DNA from: Utricularia gibba
Taxonomy: Eukaryota > Streptophyta > Magnoliopsida > Lamiales > Lentibulariaceae
DNA: 64,000 nucleotides
NCBI GenBank assembly: GCA_002189035.1
Contig: CM007989.1
Coordinates: 4,495,001 to 4,559,000 of the forward strand
Direction: 5' to 3'
This document shows positions 1 to 11,000 of this stretch, piece after piece. The notes below the pieces were generated by a model that saw nothing but the letters and a program-made list of their open reading frames with translations, had not been told where the DNA came from and searched no databases. Both the position numbers and the translations under genes were made by a program. Position 1 is the first letter of the stretch. Every line of letters begins with the position of its first letter.

Positions 1-50
<50 letters not shown>

Positions 51-116
51 AGGACAGATCATTGCAATTGTTGGTCTTCAACGAGGAATTCCTCGTAAGC
101 GCAAGTCATCAGCTCA

Positions 117-147
<31 letters not shown>

Positions 148-148
148 T

Positions 149-190
<42 letters not shown>

Positions 191-230
191 TATCGAGGCT
201 TCATGGGCAGTTCGCTGCCCACGACGTTGT

Positions 231-272
<42 letters not shown>

Positions 273-313
273 ATAATAAGGTTTCCGTAGGTGAACCTGA
301 GGAAGGATCATTG
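1..313 (+). rRNA. 18S rRNA 3' end (degenerate fragment)
   Basis: The stretch reads as the last ~310 nt of plant 18S rRNA in sense orientation. It contains the universal 3' region around 'tacacactgcccgtcgctcc' (142-161) and ends with 'ggaaggatcattg' (301-313), the conserved 18S terminus. Many substitutions from the conserved plant sequence, several of them C-to-T or G-to-A, are what a methylated, non-functional copy gathers. The 5' part lies outside the window. It is most likely a dispersed rDNA relic, because the downstream unit is deleted as well. Confidence 0.9.
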
Positions 314-472
314 ACGAGCCCCAAGATGGACCGCAAACGTGTTGTTATACTGCACTTCACTTGCGAGAAGACCCTAGCGCGTCGTCCATCCGTTCGTCCT
401 CGTGAGATGACGATGATGGATGGATGGTGCGCATTCGTTACTTCCGCGACGAACGACCCCCAAGGTGCCGAA
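314..472 (+). other. ITS1-like spacer, truncated
   Basis: Directly after the 18S end comes ~160 bp of moderately GC-rich sequence. It has some ITS1-like wording ('gaccgcaaacgtgttg' resembles the usual start of angiosperm ITS1). It runs straight into 25S sequence with no 5.8S gene and no ITS2. The exact junction near 470 is estimated by eye. Confidence 0.6.
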
Positions 473-527
473 CTAATCGAGCGGTAAATTCCGTCCAAGG
501 CCAAATATAGGCGAGAGAACGATAGCG

Positions 528-581
<54 letters not shown>

Positions 582-590
582 CCTTGAAAC

Positions 591-625
<35 letters not shown>

Positions 626-1010
626 TGCCTTTCGTATGTGGAACGGCGCGAGCTGGTCCGCCGATCGACTCGGTGTGCTTACCAGAACGGATCGACATGG
701 CGGCGCAAGCCCGTGCTATTGTGACGCTCGGGAATGCCGTCGCGCGGATCGTGGCAGACAGCACGTGCTCTCGCAGCATGCCTAAGGGCAGCTGCGGACT
801 CCCAGTGCTGGCCTAGGGGCTCCCCATTCGACCCGTCTTGAAACACAGACTGAGGAGTCTAACATGCGTGCAAGTCAACAGGCGAGTAAACGTGTGAGGC
901 ACAAGAAAGCTGACTGGCGCAATCCCCCCCTCGACGGGTGGGTGCAACGTCGACCGACCTCGATCTTCTGAGAAGGGTTCGAGTGAGCATGCCTGTTGGG
1001 ACCCGAAAGA
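473..1010 (+). rRNA. 25S rRNA internal 5' fragment (degenerate)
   Basis: Sequence recognisable as 25S rRNA begins near 'gcggtaaattccgtccaagg' (481-500). It continues through the conserved 'gaacaagtaccgcgagggaa' and 'gatgaaaaggactttgaaaa' blocks, and the 'gacccgtcttgaaacac' and 'cttctgagaagggttcgag' blocks, to 'gggacccgaaaga' near 1010. After that the similarity stops. The first few hundred nt of 25S and the entire 5.8S-ITS2 interval are missing, so this is a deleted pseudo-rDNA unit. Point changes are scattered throughout. Confidence 0.88.
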
Positions 1011-2100
1011 CAGTAACCTCACATATGGAAGCCACGACGGTGGCATGTGCAATTTATGGCACCCCGAACAGCACATCTGCCGCTTGGGATTCAGCATCCC
1101 CGGACTCCTCTTCTTGTGTTCCCCTCCCATACAGTGCACTTACAAATGCACCCCCACCCCTCCATTCATCATTCATGAGCCCCCGAAGGAAAGGGACCGA
1201 TCAAGTACAAAAATGATCATGTGTTATGAAAAAACATAGTCATCTTATGAGAGTTTTTTGTAATAGTAAGTGACAATAATCACTTTTCTGAATGACTTCC
1301 TTGAATTTCGATGTTCTGAACTTATCATCTAAACCCATGCCAAATGCTTGCAACACATACTTTTTGCAGCCCAGTGGAAAGGGCAGAGATGAATTGCATT
1401 GAAATTTGGGATTCGGGAAATATTTTCATCGTTTAATGTAATGGTTGTTTGAGAGTGTTGTGTTTTTATTGGGTTAGGAGAGCTTAGCAGCATCATCTAG
1501 CTAGCTGCCCAAAGTGGCCCATGCCGCAGGTATGAGAAGATGTCATGTAGTCATGAAATGAAGCACACTTGTCTTACATTCAATGTTTCTAGATTGTGGG
1601 CTACACGATTTCATACATAGTACGAGCCGGCTTTGGTTGGCAACAAAACACTTAGCTCATCTTAGGTAGCACATAAAAAATTATTTTCTAATAATTCATG
1701 AGAATTGATATTTAATTAAAACAAATATGAATTAATCTCCACTGCTTTTCGTGTTTGCAAAAAATATTCACCAACTTTTGTACTATTCATCCACATAATT
1801 TAGTATATTTGTCGCATTGTTAAGATCCCAGCAAAGTTAGTTATTTACAAAATTTTCCTTTTTAAATCCCAAAATATTTGTACAAATAGTTTAAAGTAAA
1901 TAGTCTCCACTATTCCTAATAACTAGCATAATTAGTCTCAACTCATTGACAATTTGGAAAAATTGATCTCCATGAAATCTTTTCTATATCCCTATTAATT
2001 AATATTTAACAGTAATTTCAAAAACTAGTTATAATGTTGTCTTGTGGAATTCTTGATGTTGATAGAATCCCAAGATTTGGGGGGAAAATGGGGTTGGGTA
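1011..2100. other. intergenic, nothing recognised
   Basis: AT-rich sequence with short ORFs only. I see no coding signal, RNA gene or clear repeat structure. It separates the rDNA relic from the MULE remnant. Confidence 0.5.
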
Positions 2101-5100
2101 ACAATGGTGGCTTGCTGAATTGCACAAGCAAGCTACACTTCGAAGGTAAGTTTTTCAATCTATACCATTTTTTGCCGAATTACTTGCCGATTCAAGAGGT
2201 AGAAGTATATTGATGGTAAAGATATCTACATCAATGTGTTAGATCCAAGTATTTTTTCGTTGCAATACTTTCATGATATTGCTGCTTCCTATGGTTATGA
2301 AAATGGTCAATCAGTTAGTGTTTGAATGAAATGTTGCAATGATATTAAGGAAATCATTAGTGAGGTTGAGGTAAATGAATGTGTTGATATACTAGAAGAA
2401 GATGATCCCTTAGAAATACTGCTAGTAGGAGATAGGAATTCAAATGTAGCCGAGAAGCATGATGATGATTTGATGCCAAAAAATTTAGGTAACTTATTAT
2501 TGTAATTTAATGGCATTATGGTGAGTTAATTACCCTCAAAGCTTGGCATTTTGGAATTAACTTTGTAGGGAGCATGTTTGATGAGGTTGAAGATGAGGAA
2601 TAAGCCACTGTAGAGTATACTTATGTTAAAGGTAATTCATACATCCTTTAGGTGTTGCTATTTTGCTATAATGTTATCTTGAATTTTTGTGATACATGTG
2701 GTGGTTGAAGAGGTTGATAAATCTGCTGGAAGTAAGCCACCATGTGCATCAAAAAGTAAAGCTAAGGAAGCTACATTTACATTTTTAGTGATATTTACAA
2801 ATGAATGAATACTAACCTACATTTTCAGATTCCATTGGAGCATTTAGTGATGATAAGGTTTCATATTTAATTGAGGTAGCAGGCATAGTTAGCCATTCAA
2901 TGAAGGAGGTAGCAGAGAGTTCTTGTCCAACTAAACCGAAGGGCAAAAAGATAGCCACAAAAGAAAGTTCTAAAGGTTGGAAAAAAGGTTAGCTATAGGA
3001 TAACTTTCCTAATTTTGCATTATGAATTTTTCTTGTAAAGTTCATAAGACAATATTCTTTTAGGCTGTATTGGAGAGGATAACACAAATCATGACTCAAG
3101 CTGTAACTTCACAGATAGTGCTATAAGGTGCCATAGTCAAAAAGGAAAAAGCAAGTCAATAGACAAAGGTAAATTATAGTCAAAATTGATTAGCAAGATG
3201 AGTCAGATGGTTTAGATTTAGAATTTTGGAGAGATGAGTTAAATGTGTTTGAGAAGCATATTACAACAAGTGAGGCTCTTGTGGGGCAAGCTGCTACCTC
3301 TCAACAAACATCTACAATTGAAAAAAAAAGTATGCTGAATTTGTTTGTAGATAATAAGATTGGTATGGTAACTGAAGATGAAGATTTTGATAATATAGAT
3401 AGTGATGAAGATGAGTTATGATTAGGATGCCTAGCCAAGGTTAGAAGGTTCAACTCGAAGATAGAAATGGCCAATCCTGTTCTATAAAAGGGCCATATTT
3501 TTAGTAGTAAACAGGAAGCAAAGATGACAATTGAAAACTACAACTTTAAGAATGGGAAGGACATCATTTTCTTGATCAACAATCAGCAACGGTTGGCGGT
3601 ATACTACAGAATAAAGGCATGTAAGTGGATGATCAACATTTCAAAAACAAAAAATGACAAAGTATGGACTGCTTGTGGTAGGCTACGTAAGCTCATGTCA
3701 ATGAAATCACGGTTGTAGAGTATGCAAATTTTGTTGTGGAACATCCCAAAGTATCAACACAAGATTTTAAGAAGCATGTTGTAGGGACCTTAAAGGTAGA
3801 TATTTCTAAAGCGCAAGCTCATCATGGTAGAGCAGCAATTAGAACAGCACTTAGTGGGATAGCACGTGAGCAATGGAACAAACTTAGAAGTTACATAGGT
3901 GAGCTACGAGTTGTCAATCTAGGCTTCACTATTGTCTTGAAGACAACTGGTGAAACAAATGTGGTAGAAAAAAAATTTCAGGGAGTTTATATGTGTTTTG
4001 GAGCCATTAAGAACTTTAAAAATGATTGTCGTAAATTCATTGAACTAGATGAGTGCTTCTTGAAAGGGCTGTTTGGTGGTCAATTACTTACTGCTATTGG
4101 CCTAGATACGAATAACTATATTTTCTCATATGCTATTGCAGTAGGAGAGAAGGAGAACTTTGTCAATTATAGGTGGTTCATTGAACTTTTAAAGGAGGAT
4201 TTAGAAGTTGGCGATGGAAAGTTTTTGACATTCATGTTTGATAAACAAAAGGAATTAGTTGAATGCTTTGAAGAGCTACTACTTGAAGCGAAAAATTGTT
4301 TTGGTGTTCGACACTTGCATAGTAATATGAAAAGGGCAAGGCTCACTAGTATGGCAGTTAAAAAACTGGTGTGGGCAGCAACTAAATCATCATGGGTGGA
4401 AGTGTGGAAGCATCATATGGAAGTGATAAAATAACAATTTCATGATGCACAAGAATAGCTTCAGAAAAGGGATCCGACAAAATGGAGTAAGGCTTTTTTT
4501 TCTTCCTTTGCTATGTATGATGTTCTCCTAAATAACTGCTGCGAGTGTTTCAATTCTATGTTACCTGAAACAAGTGAACTGCCTATCATCCAATTGTTAG
4601 AGACATTAGAAATTTGTTGATGATTTGGATCGACAGCATAAGGACTCAATGTTTGAAATGGGAATGCCAATTTTGTCATAGGATACAAACTTGGTTGGAT
4701 AAATTAGAGGACATGTAATAGAATACTTTGCAATGTGGAGCAATGAGAACAACTATCAAGTAGTTGGTTCATACATGACTAGAACAATCAATTTACAAGA
4801 AAAAAACATGTAGTTGTGGGTCTTGGCAGTTAACTTCATTTCCATGTTGTCATGCAATGGTTGCAATATGGCACAAAAGTTATAAGGTTGAAAACTATAT
4901 TGATGAGTGTTGCAAGGAAAATGCTTGGATCAAACAATACCAACACTCTATCGAGATATGTCTCTAGTGAAGATCTATGGAAGCATTCTGTTGTTCCTTC
5001 TTCATTACCTCCAAATTATGCAAAAGGTGCTAGCAGACCAAAACATCCGAGGAAATGCAATCCTGAAGAGCCTCCTCCTTTTAATAATCCGAACTGAGCA
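2100..5100 (+). pseudogene. Mutator-like (MULE/MuDR) transposase remnant
   Basis: A broken transposase gene in sense orientation. Near 2190-2300 an N-terminal block reads like the 'DGKDIYINVLDPS' start common in plant MULE proteins. 3500-3720 carries the pre-catalytic region, with a basic 'KACKWMINISK' stretch. The longest open piece (3736-4434) holds the MULE catalytic core, including 'RKFIELDECFLKGLFGGQLL', where the D of LDE is the first catalytic acidic residue. It continues through 'VNYRWFIELLKEDL'. A SWIM zinc finger (CSCGSW...FPCCHA) lies at about 4808-4860 in another frame. Stops and frame changes separate these blocks, so no complete protein can be made. I did not find terminal inverted repeats. 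MULEs move by cut and paste and copy; this copy is dead. Confidence 0.85.
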
Positions 5101-6249
5101 TAGGGGCTAACAAGGGAGTCCAACCAATGCAGCCCATGCCAACAAGTGAGCCACAACTAGCAAACTTGCAAGAAGCTACAAGAAAAAAAAAACAATATTT
5201 TGTAAGCTTTTTTTAGTGTTTTTTACACACATTTTTTCTATTATAATGCACTGCTAACATTGTTCTTCATGCATTCCACAGCAAACTCAAGAAAACACTA
5301 TAAATCAACTAGTTAGAAATGATGCTCTAGTTGCCACAGATGATCCAACACCATAAGCAAGAAATACCAACCAAATAGGAGCATTGAGTTCCATGGAATA
5401 GATATGTTCTATTAAAACTTGTGACTCCAACAATAGTGTGGTACACCAAATGTATGTCTTTTTTTTAGGTTGCTACAAAGGAAAAACGGCCAGCATCTCC
5501 ACAGTAGTCTATAGAGCAACATAAGAAGAAAAAAAATTGTGAATAACTAAGTTTTCCTTTGCTTACTATACACTTTAACTAATGTTCCTAACTAACAATT
5601 TTTTTTGTATAGAATACAAAGACTACCACTACATGTGCATCTACATGGTTAACTTTTCTCGTTTTAGATAACATAAGGGGTGTGAATGCATCCAGTGATT
5701 GTTAAAGGTAACAATAACTATGTGGCTTTGTCTAACATTAAAAATAGCTTAAAAAAAAGTTGCCCACCAGCCAACCATCAACATTGGCACAATGTTTCAA
5801 GGGCCATGTTTTTATGGAGATTTTGTTGTTGACATTTTAATGTATTTTATGTGAATGAGATTTGATTTTTGGCATTTTGACATATTGTGATTTTACAATA
5901 ACACAATGATTCAATCTATAATAAATTCAAAAACAAGTTGAATTCGATTTTAAAATAGTATTCTTATGATTAGCTTTTCATTGTATCTAAAATAGATTCT
6001 ATTTAAAATCATACATATATTCATCAAGTTATTAAAATAATATTGTATTTATCTAAATTTATTTTTAAAAAATATATATGATTAAAATGATAATGATTAT
6101 TTTGAGTTCCTATCTTTAAATAAAAATATTTAACTAATTAATATCAAATTTTTAGTAAGATGATGGAAATAAGTGTAAAATCATTTAATAAATAATTGCT
6201 ATCAATGCATCCCTTTATCCACATCGATCTGATCAATCGATTACGATTA
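5101..6249. other. AT-rich tail of the MULE region
   Basis: Degenerate, AT-rich sequence following the SWIM region. Parts (for example 5680-5850) may be the 3' part of the MULE internal sequence, but nothing is conserved enough to name. No gene seen. Confidence 0.4.
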
Positions 6250-7275
6250 TCTGGTTATTCAGATTTGAATTATTTAATATTAAAAAGGTAAAAATGTAAA
6301 TATTGAAACTCAAGTAAAGAAACTGTAAGATAAATAAGAGAAATAAACTTAAATAATGATCCTTAATGAAAGTGATTGTTCCTAGGATTAGAATTCTTTT
6401 CAACTACATTCGTTGTATCTCCACTACTCTCTGGTTCTCTTGAATACTCGGTTATGCAAATAAAGAATTACTTACCTTCCCTTTTACTTTCTTGCAAGAG
6501 GTATGAGAATTGTCCAAAGTGGCTCCCTCTTGGACGAATGAGAAGATAAGAGGTCCAGCTATTGTTTATCTTTCTAGTTAAATTACACGTGTTTGCCTGA
6601 GTGTTGCTAATGACCTAATGGTCTAAATATAAGATCACTATATGCTCATTATCCTAAGATCCGATTATAAACAAGAAGTTGTCTCCTTAGAACAAAAAAG
6701 GTATGAATTGGTGTTTTACATCTTAGTCCTTTTTAGAACTCATGAGTGGTGACCAACTAGTCATGAATCTTAAATATGGATCTTTACAGAATAACTGTAA
6801 TGTATTTGCGTGAAGACATACAAAACCCAATTGAGTTTAGAGAAGAAGTAATGAGTTACTAACAAGACCTAAATGGGGGGAGGGGGGAGTCTCCCAACCT
6901 AGAAACAAAGGGTTTTAACCATGAACGGTTATATAAAACAAGGAACTGAACCAAAGTTAGAAAGAAGGTAGAGAAATATTCTAAAAAGAAAAAAACAAAG
7001 TGTAAACTAAAATGAGAAAGAGAAAAGTCTCATTTCATCTGGGCTTGGTGGCCCATTAATTTTGTTGTTATCTTTGAGTGCCTTGCAAGGAGCCCTGTCA
7101 ACATTGCAGCACAATCATGTTTTATTTTGTCAACCACAACCATGTCCTATATATCAAAACTCATCATTAAACATCTACATTCTTCTGGAAATTAAAGAAA
7201 ATGTCATTTCGGGGAACATATCATTTGTCGTCTTGTGCTGATTTATTTCTCCACTTCTACCATGTGTGCATCTCT
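6250..7275 (+). repeat. dispersed repeat family B, copy 1
   Basis: This stretch matches, with many small differences, 35900-36594, 48361-48870 and the reverse complement of about 50600-51716. Shared landmarks in order are a 'ccttaa.gaaag...atgttcctgg' block, a '...tgaatactcggttatg' block, a 'gataagaggtcc' block, a 'gagtgttgc.aatgacc' block and a block like 'cttgtctcc' followed by 'catgaatctt'. This copy lacks the family's 5' end, which in other copies begins TGCGTGT, but it reaches further 3' than most, to about 7270. No coding sequence is evident. It is probably a non-coding LTR or LARD-type sequence. Confidence 0.65.
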
Positions 7276-7444
7276 AACAATATTTAATCACAACTAAATT
7301 AACAAAAAGATTAGATAAAATATAAAAATTAATTATCCAAATTTAAATAAAAAAACCTATATTATAAACTTTTAACTAAGCAACTTAAATTATTTTTATA
7401 CATTGGAAAAGATATAAAATATGATAACAAAATTACACTTAACA

Positions 7445-7610
7445 GTTTGGAATAAGGGTTAGAGTTATGGTTTAGGTTTGAATTTAGTGTTTAAAGTTTA
7501 AGGTTCAGATTAATTTTTGTTGTTGGGGGTATAGGGTTTTTGGGTTGGGAATTAGAGTGATTATGATTAGGGTTGGGAATTACGGTTGTGTTTGGGGGTT
7601 AGGATAGATC
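7445..7610 (+). repeat. degenerate telomere-like (GGGTT/TTAGG) tract
   Basis: Across ~165 bp the words 'gggttag', 'ggtttagg', 'gggtttttgggttgg' and 'attagggttggg' recur without a strict period. This looks like decayed plant telomere-type (TTTAGGG)n or its interstitial derivative. It lies in the 3' flank of the SHPRH-like gene. Simple G/T-rich low complexity is the alternative. Confidence 0.45.
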
Positions 7611-8002
7611 ATTATAGTTAATTTAGGATTTAGAGTTTAATGTTATGTATTAATGTTTGGAATTTGGTTTTTTAGGGTGTGTCTCGGTGGACCACCGCCA
7701 GTATGAAGGCATAGAAGCGTTGCCATGGATCGAAAGCCTGTAAGTGCGAAGTGGAACTGCAGATTGGGACTACGGTGCCTCCTGCCATGTTGCTGGAACT
7801 CAAAATCAGTTGAAGGACAGGGTAGGGGCGACGCAGGAGCAGTTTGAGGAGCAAGCGCAGCAAACCATTCCATAAATTTATCTCAAGAAAGCAAGAGCCC
7901 ACAATGACATGCGTTTGATATTATATAACAATGAATAAATCTACCTGTTTCTGTTCTATTGAGTGATCCTGTGAAGCTCTGTCTACCAAACTACACAATT
8001 CT

Positions 8003-11000
8003 CTATCGCATCCATCTTTGCTCCGCAGCAATTACGGCTGCTGCGGAAGGCGGCAGATCTCTCAAGCTTCCATTAGTCACCTGATCTTCTGCAATAAAGG
8101 GTGGGGGGGGCGCAACTCTGAATAGCGATTGGAGATCTCCGAGGGTCAAGCATGGCTGATCCTGGTTCTTCCTATTCCCACTTATGAACGAACTCGTGTT
8201 TCGACTCTTGTTCATCTTGTATATGCTTTCCTCTACAGTGCTCTTCACCTGTTTCATGGAGGATGGGTTCAATCTGCAGTTGTAAATTTGTATATATGGG
8301 AATGTAAGGAGCATGTCTCGTACGATGAAACGATGGACGAGGGTCTTCTGCTGCTGCCCAATCCGATGAACCCTACCAATGGCTTGCGCTTCAGCAGCTG
8401 GATTCAGCAACGGCTCTACAAGGATGACATGTGCTGCTTCCAGCAGATTCAGCCCATTGGCTCCGTGCTGAATCAAGATGAGTAGCACTTGGGGAGGCTT
8501 CGCGCCTTTAGGGCTGCTTGGTTGGCCCCTGAAATGGCTGACGGCATTTTGTGATTTCCTGCAACGTCGGACCAGGCATCATACAATGAAAACGAAATCA
8601 TCATATGGTTCACGGAAACTTACCTTCCACCCTTCATTCTGATGTAGGTTATGCCATTGGCATTGAAGGCATGCTGCAACACGTCGAGAACATCATTCCA
8701 ACTGGAAAAGACGAGAATCTTGGAATCGGGCTCGGATGCATTGATCCACAGAATTCTCCTTGTTACTGCTTCAATCTTCGAAGATAGCCAGGAATGGAGT
8801 GCAACAACAGCCGAAGATAAGATGCAATACTTACAGAATGGAATTGTGTAAAAAACACTTTCATTCACATCACCTTAGTGCTATATGAGCCTTGGATAGT
8901 GATGGATGCTTCAGACTTGTCATGACTTCCATCTGATTCATCGTGTTTCTCATCAGCAAGCGCAATATTCCCAAAGTCAGAAGCCTGACGACAGATAGGG
9001 CATACTACTCTGTCTCTGCGATGGTATCTTCCCTCAGTCATTGCAAAAAAGCCTGTGAAAGTGGTAGCGGTTACATGAATGCACACAGAGCATTGAGCAC
9101 CCGCTGAAGTGGTAAAGACTTACATTTACAGCATGTCGTGTGCCCACATTGGAAAACAAACTTCCGAGTACCGAGCTGATCATGGCAAATAGGGCATGAG
9201 ATAACTGGTTTAACTCCTGCACAACTGCCCGCAGGCTGTGCTCCTCCATCTAACAATGAACCATCCAAGCTCCCAACACTGACTCGTTGATTAGATTCTG
9301 CCAAACCCTGTGGAAGAAAAAGGCCTGGTCATTTTCTCATTTTAAGAAAAGAAATGATTCAGTCGCTTCTCTCAACCTTCAAATAACGAAGTTTTCCTCT
9401 TATACGGGACAGTGAATCCAGGGCCAGAAACTTTTCACTGGAATTTTCAACACCAGCAACATCCAACTCTTCCAGGCTTAAGGCATCTATTGATGTGTCA
9501 TCCACATTCTCTCTAAGGCGCAATCTTGAGGTTGCCATTTTTAGTTCATCATGAGCCCGCAGAACTTGTGCCTGTGCGATCGCCAACGTCCTTGCCAGGG
9601 CATACTCTTTGCGCATAGCCTGGAAGTGGAAGTATTTACATGAATTTTTTTTATATATGTATCGGTCATGCCAACACCAACATACAAAAAGAGAAACAAG
9701 GATCTTTTCAAATGACAACAGTTAAGTGCTTTTGTCCAGATTTGGTGATGCCAAAAGATATACCTCAAGAAGATCAAGCTGCTTTCGGGCAGAAGCTGCA
9801 CCATCCTTCTCTAAGAATCCCCTGAAGTTGTTCCGAATTATTGTCAAAATTATCTCCAAATCTGAGGGCGACTTTGAGGTCTGTAATGAAAAAAAATATA
9901 TATATATATAGGGTTTTTACAGAAAAGACGTGACAATCATATGATCGTTCAAACATATGTCAGAACTAACCGTCACTTTCTCCCCTGCATCCCTTTTTCT
10001 GCCATCATCATCCATGAAATCAGAATGCGAAGATGTTGAAGTTTTGTTTTCACGTGATAAATTCCAGTAAAATCGATTGAGAGCAGACGTCTTTTTTTGC
10101 AGATTCACTGCTTCTTCTGCAGATATAATAACCTCCCCATTATTTCTTTTATTTAGGCGAAAGAGTCTGGCTTCATAAACCTGGCCAAAAGAACTTTTTA
10201 AGAGATTCAGGAGATATGCTTCATACATATTTTCATAGAAAGGCTGCAGCAGACCTGGAAAAGTTCGTCCAATTCACAGTGGGTGCAAGGAGGACCATTG
10301 GAATCAGAATTGCAATTCCGACAGTATCTTACACGTGCTACATCCTCTTCTCTAGGATCTTCCATTGTTTTGCCTATCTCAAGGAGTCTGTCAAGCAAAG
10401 TATCTCTTGATTCTTCTAGGGCGTCCAAACCAGTTTGGACATAGTATTTTAGGGCTGTAATGCTGCTGAAGCTGTATCATGGAACAATATTACAATCAAT
10501 GCTACTAAGGAAGCCAATCAGCAAATCATAACTATAAAAGTACGCAGAATGATAGGAAGCATGAACTTAACTAACCTTGCAGAAATTCTTGATTTCTTGT
10601 TGAGATTCCCAGAAAGGGCTTCTCTTATCTTTTGGAACAAGACTTCAGACAAATCTTGATTTTTCTCGATGTGATGCAAGGAATCCAACCACCAAATTAC
10701 TTCCTGACTTTTCCTTTTTCTAAAAGCATCACAGACCTTCAAGAAAAATATACAGAATGTAGAAATGAAAAGAATCACAAGCAGAACCGGGAAAAAACAA
10801 CAGTTAAAGCGAGATTATTTCTGTTTATAAATTACATAATTAAGCAATCAGCATGATAAACATTCACCAACTGTATGCCAGCAAACCTGTTCGTTTAATT
10901 TTTGGAATTCCAGCTGAGCCACACTGAATCTTGAATTATAAACTGCCAAGAATTTTTGCTTCAGATCTGCACATGATTCTTTGAGGCATCCAATATATGT

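Noticed and set aside
8567-8590. 'tcggaccaggcatcat' resembles miR166 ('tcggaccaggcttcat')
   Set aside because: It lies in an intron of the SHPRH-like gene on the opposite strand, the 3' part diverges, and I found no matching star arm nearby to form a hairpin. Chance similarity is more likely.
10207-10428. ORF reading through the donor of SHPRH exon 10
   Set aside because: The GT donor at 10254 and acceptor at 10181 give a conserved junction (ELFQ to VYEARLFRL); the ORF tail is intron.
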